A DNA stretch of 64,000 nucleotides from Prevotella jejuni (lineage in GTDB: Bacteria; Bacteroidota; Bacteroidia; Bacteroidales; Bacteroidaceae), in the NCBI RefSeq assembly GCF_900187995.1, contig NZ_FZNZ01000024.1, positions 1 through 64,000 on the forward strand, in the 5' to 3' direction. The translations under genes and the position numbers were made by a program. Of the stretch, positions 61,593 through 64,000 are shown one piece after another. The stretch's first letter is position 1. Each line of letters opens with the position of its first letter. The notes under the pieces are model-generated. The model had not been told where the DNA came from. It made no database searches and saw only the letters and a list, made by a program, of their open reading frames with translations.

Positions 61593-64000
61593 TTAATTTC
61601 TGAATACTAAGCCCTCACCGAAGCTGTCGATGATGACAGGCTTGTCACGGTTGACTGTACCTGCAAGTAATGACTTACTGAGATCGTTCAATACGTAACG
61701 TTGGATAGCTCGCTTGACAGGACGCGCACCGAACTCTGGGTCGTAGCCAACATCTGAAAGATAGTTGATGGCTGGGTCAGTCCACTGAAGTTCAATACCC
61801 TGTGGCTCTAACATATCCTTAACTCTCTCAAGTTGCAGACGAACAACACCACCAATCTGCTCTTTTGTCAATGGCAAGAACATGATAGTCTCGTCAATAC
61901 GATTGAGGAACTCTGGACGTATCGTCTTCTTCAACATATCCATCACCGCAACTTTTGCCTTGTCGATTACTTCCTCACGATTCGTATCGTTAAGATGCTC
62001 AAACTGCTGTTGGATGTATTGCGAACCAAGGTTAGACGTCATGATGATAATCGTATTCTTGAAGTTCACCGTGCGACCCTTATTATCAGTCAATCGACCA
62101 TCATCCAATACCTGTAAAAGAATATTGAATACGTCTGGATGTGCCTTCTCAATCTCGTCAAAGAGAACCACTGAGTAAGGTTTACGGCGTACAGCCTCAG
62201 TCAACTGACCACCCTCATCATAGCCTACATATCCTGGAGGCGCACCGATGAGTCGAGTTACACTGAACTTCTCTTGATACTCACTCATATCAATTCGGGT
62301 CATCATAGACTCGTCATTGAAGAGATAATCAGCCAATGCCTTTGCCAACTCAGTCTTACCAGTACCCGTTGTACCTAAGAAGATGAAGGAAGCAATAGGC
62401 TTCTTTGGATCTTGCAATCCTGCACGTGAACGACGAACCGCATCTGCCACAGCAGTGATAGCCTCATCTTGTCCGATGACACGCTTGTGTAGTTCATCCT
62501 CCAAGTGGAGCAGTTTATCCTTCTCACTCTGTAACATTCGTGTGACAGGAATACCTGTCCAACGGCTCACAACCTCAGCGATATCATCTGCTGTAACCTC
62601 CTCGCGCACCATTGCTTGCCCATCTTGTGTGGCTTGCAACTGCTGTTGGATATTCTTGATATCGTCTTCTAATTGCTTTAGTCGTGAGTATCTAATCTCG
62701 GCAACACGCTCGTAATTACCCTCACGCTCGGCACGGTCAGCCTCATACTTGAGCTGCTCAATCTCTTGCTTGTCTTGTTGAATCTTATTCACCAATCCAC
62801 GTTCGCCTTCCCACTTAGCACGGAAACTATGTTCTTGCTCTTTGAATTCGGCAATCTCCTTGTCGAGTTGTGCAATCTTTTCCTTATCGTCTTCCCGTTT
62901 AATCGCCTCACGCTCAATCTCAAGTTGTTTCAAGCGACGAGTAATCTCATCCAACTCCTCTGGAACAGAATCACGCTCCATACGTAGTTTTGCGGCTGCC
63001 TCATCCATCAAATCGATAGCCTTATCAGGTAAGAAACGATCTGATATATAACGCTCAGAAAGTTTTACAGCTGCTATACAAGCATCGTCTTGAATACGAA
63101 CCTTGTGATGGTTCTCATAACGCTCCTTCAATCCACGAAGGATAGAGATGGCGTCCAATTCGTCAGGTTCATCCACCATAACTGTTTGGAAACGACGCTC
63201 AAGAGCCTTATCTTTCTCAAAATATTTCTGATATTCATTCAGGGTTGTTGCACCGATAGCTCTCAACTCGCCACGTGCCAAAGCTGGCTTCAAAATGTTA
63301 GCTGCATCCATAGCACCTTCGCCACCACCAGCACCGACCAATGTGTGAATTTCATCGATGAAGAGGATGATATTACCATCAGCCTGCATCACTTCCTTAA
63401 CCACACTCTTCAATCGCTCCTCGAACTCACCTTTATACTTAGCACCAGCCAACATCGCACCCATATCCAATGAATAGAGTTGCTTATCTTTCAAGTTTTC
63501 TGGCACATCTCCACGAACGATTCGCTCTGCCAAACCCTCAACAATAGCGGTCTTACCAGTACCTGGCTCACCAATGAGAATAGGGTTATTCTTTGTACGA
63601 CGAGACAGAATCTGCAATACTCTTCGAATCTCCTCATCACGACCAATCACTGGGTCGAGCTTGCCTGCACGGGCGTCCTCGATAAGGTTGCGGGCATATT
63701 TCTGTAATGACTGATAGTTCTCGTCACCACTTTGCGACTGCACCTTCTGACCTTGACGAAGGTCGTTGATAGCTGCCGTCATCTCCTTCTCTGTGCAACC
63801 CGCATCTTTCAATATCCGACTTGCGGTGGAATTTACAGCCAACAGAGCGAGCAACATCGGTTCAATGCTTACAAACTCATCGCCCATCTTCTGCGAAATA
63901 TCGATCGTGCGTTGCATTACCTGATTGGTTTCAGAAGAGAGATAAGGTTCACCACCAGATACTTTCGGTAAGTGGCTCATCTCATTCTGAATGGCACTCT
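61593..64000 (-). CDS. clpB: ATP-dependent chaperone ClpB, N-terminus beyond the window
   Basis: Disaggregase that threads aggregated proteins through a hexameric ring together with DnaK. The visible 802 codons lack the first 60 or so of a normal product of about 860; the frame stays open to the window edge (coding AIQNE before MSHLPK), so the gene continues outside. Present: the end of the Clp N-domain, NBD1 with GEPGTGKT and [20 protein letters not shown], and the M-domain coiled coil (charged heptads around visible residues 350-470). NBD2 has [20 protein letters not shown] and [20 protein letters not shown], and the C-terminal D2-small domain has [17 protein letters not shown]. The M-domain distinguishes it from ClpA and ClpC. 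Confidence 0.97.
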   Translation of the reverse strand, partial: SAIQNEMSHLPKVSGGEPYLSSETNQVMQRTIDISQKMGDEFVSIEPMLLALLAVNSTASRILKDAGCTEKEMTAAINDLRQGQKVQSQSGDENYQSLQKYARNLIEDARAGKLDPVIGRDEEIRRVLQILSRRTKNNPILIGEPGTGKTAIVEGLAERIVRGDVPENLKDKQLYSLDMGAMLAGAKYKGEFEERLKSVVKEVMQADGNIILFIDEIHTLVGAGGGEGAMDAANILKPALARGELRAIGATTLNEYQKYFEKDKALERRFQTVMVDEPDELDAISILRGLKERYENHHKVRIQDDACIAAVKLSERYISDRFLPDKAIDLMDEAAAKLRMERDSVPEELDEITRRLKQLEIEREAIKREDDKEKIAQLDKEIAEFKEQEHSFRAKWEGERGLVNKIQQDKQEIEQLKYEADRAEREGNYERVAEIRYSRLKQLEDDIKNIQQQLQATQDGQAMVREEVTADDIAEVVSRWTGIPVTRMLQSEKDKLLHLEDELHKRVIGQDEAITAVADAVRRSRAGLQDPKKPIASFIFLGTTGTGKTELAKALADYLFNDESMMTRIDMSEYQEKFSVTRLIGAPPGYVGYDEGGQLTEAVRRKPYSVVLFDEIEKAHPDVFNILLQVLDDGRLTDNKGRTVNFKNTIIIMTSNLGSQYIQQQFEHLNDTNREEVIDKAKVAVMDMLKKTIRPEFLNRIDETIMFLPLTKEQIGGVVRLQLERVKDMLEPQGIELQWTDPAINYLSDVGYDPEFGARPVKRAIQRYVLNDLSKSLLAGTVNRDKPVIIDSFGEGLVFRN

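Overview
The window reads as chromosome of a Bacteroidota member, most likely an oral-type Prevotella. The reasons are a SusC/SusD pair, TonB-dependent receptors, a BtuB/BtuG corrinoid pair under a cobalamin riboswitch, an HU-HIG-type DNA-binding protein, pyruvate:ferredoxin oxidoreductase with PPDK, and many promoters of the Bacteroides type (TTTG, about 20 bases, TAnnTTTG). Species was not determined. I saw no rRNA, tRNA, CRISPR array or intact insertion sequence.

Layout. 1-5.5 kb: SusC/SusD outer-membrane uptake pair. 5.9-10 kb: four membrane or exported proteins of unknown role, two of them paralogues. 10-12.5 kb: siderophore-type TonB receptor (minus). 13-15.2 kb: DUF805 protein and trmD, divergent from a DUF5020 protein. 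15.2-18.4 kb: a small AT-rich island holding an AbiH anti-phage gene, a secreted partner and an HU-family protein, bracketed by two inverted copies of a short terminator-bearing element. 18.4-24.1 kb: divergent LigA, a NUDIX hydrolase and a tandem duplication of an NhaD antiporter. 24.8-28.2 kb: riboswitch-btuB-btuG. 28.3-34.8 kb: GNAT, Ala/Lys-rich lipoprotein, short-form DXS, RecD-like helicase and a secreted nuclease. 35.4-38.3 kb: GntR-controlled ABC operon. 38.4-46.6 kb: SNF2 helicase, then a carboxynorspermidine dehydrogenase-TfoX-recA cluster. 47-53.2 kb: PFOR, AAA ATPase and an ATP-grasp protein. 53.2-54.6 kb: repeat-rich spacer with an unlisted 53-residue gene. 54.6-64 kb: OprO/P porin, rlmD, frameshifted ppdK, a Cys-rich secreted peptide and clpB running off the end.

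The most unusual material is in the spacers. Four arrays of three unrelated sequence types share an exact 22-bp period: 5664-5751 and 46768-46855 (one type), 17412-17587 (second type), 61379-61432 (third type). The first three lie beside promoters. There are also three families of short dispersed palindromic elements. One REP-like element appears to have inserted in frame inside the RecD-like helicase. ppdK carries a one-base deletion in a conserved loop.

All functional calls are from reading motifs and context; no database search or structure prediction was run.
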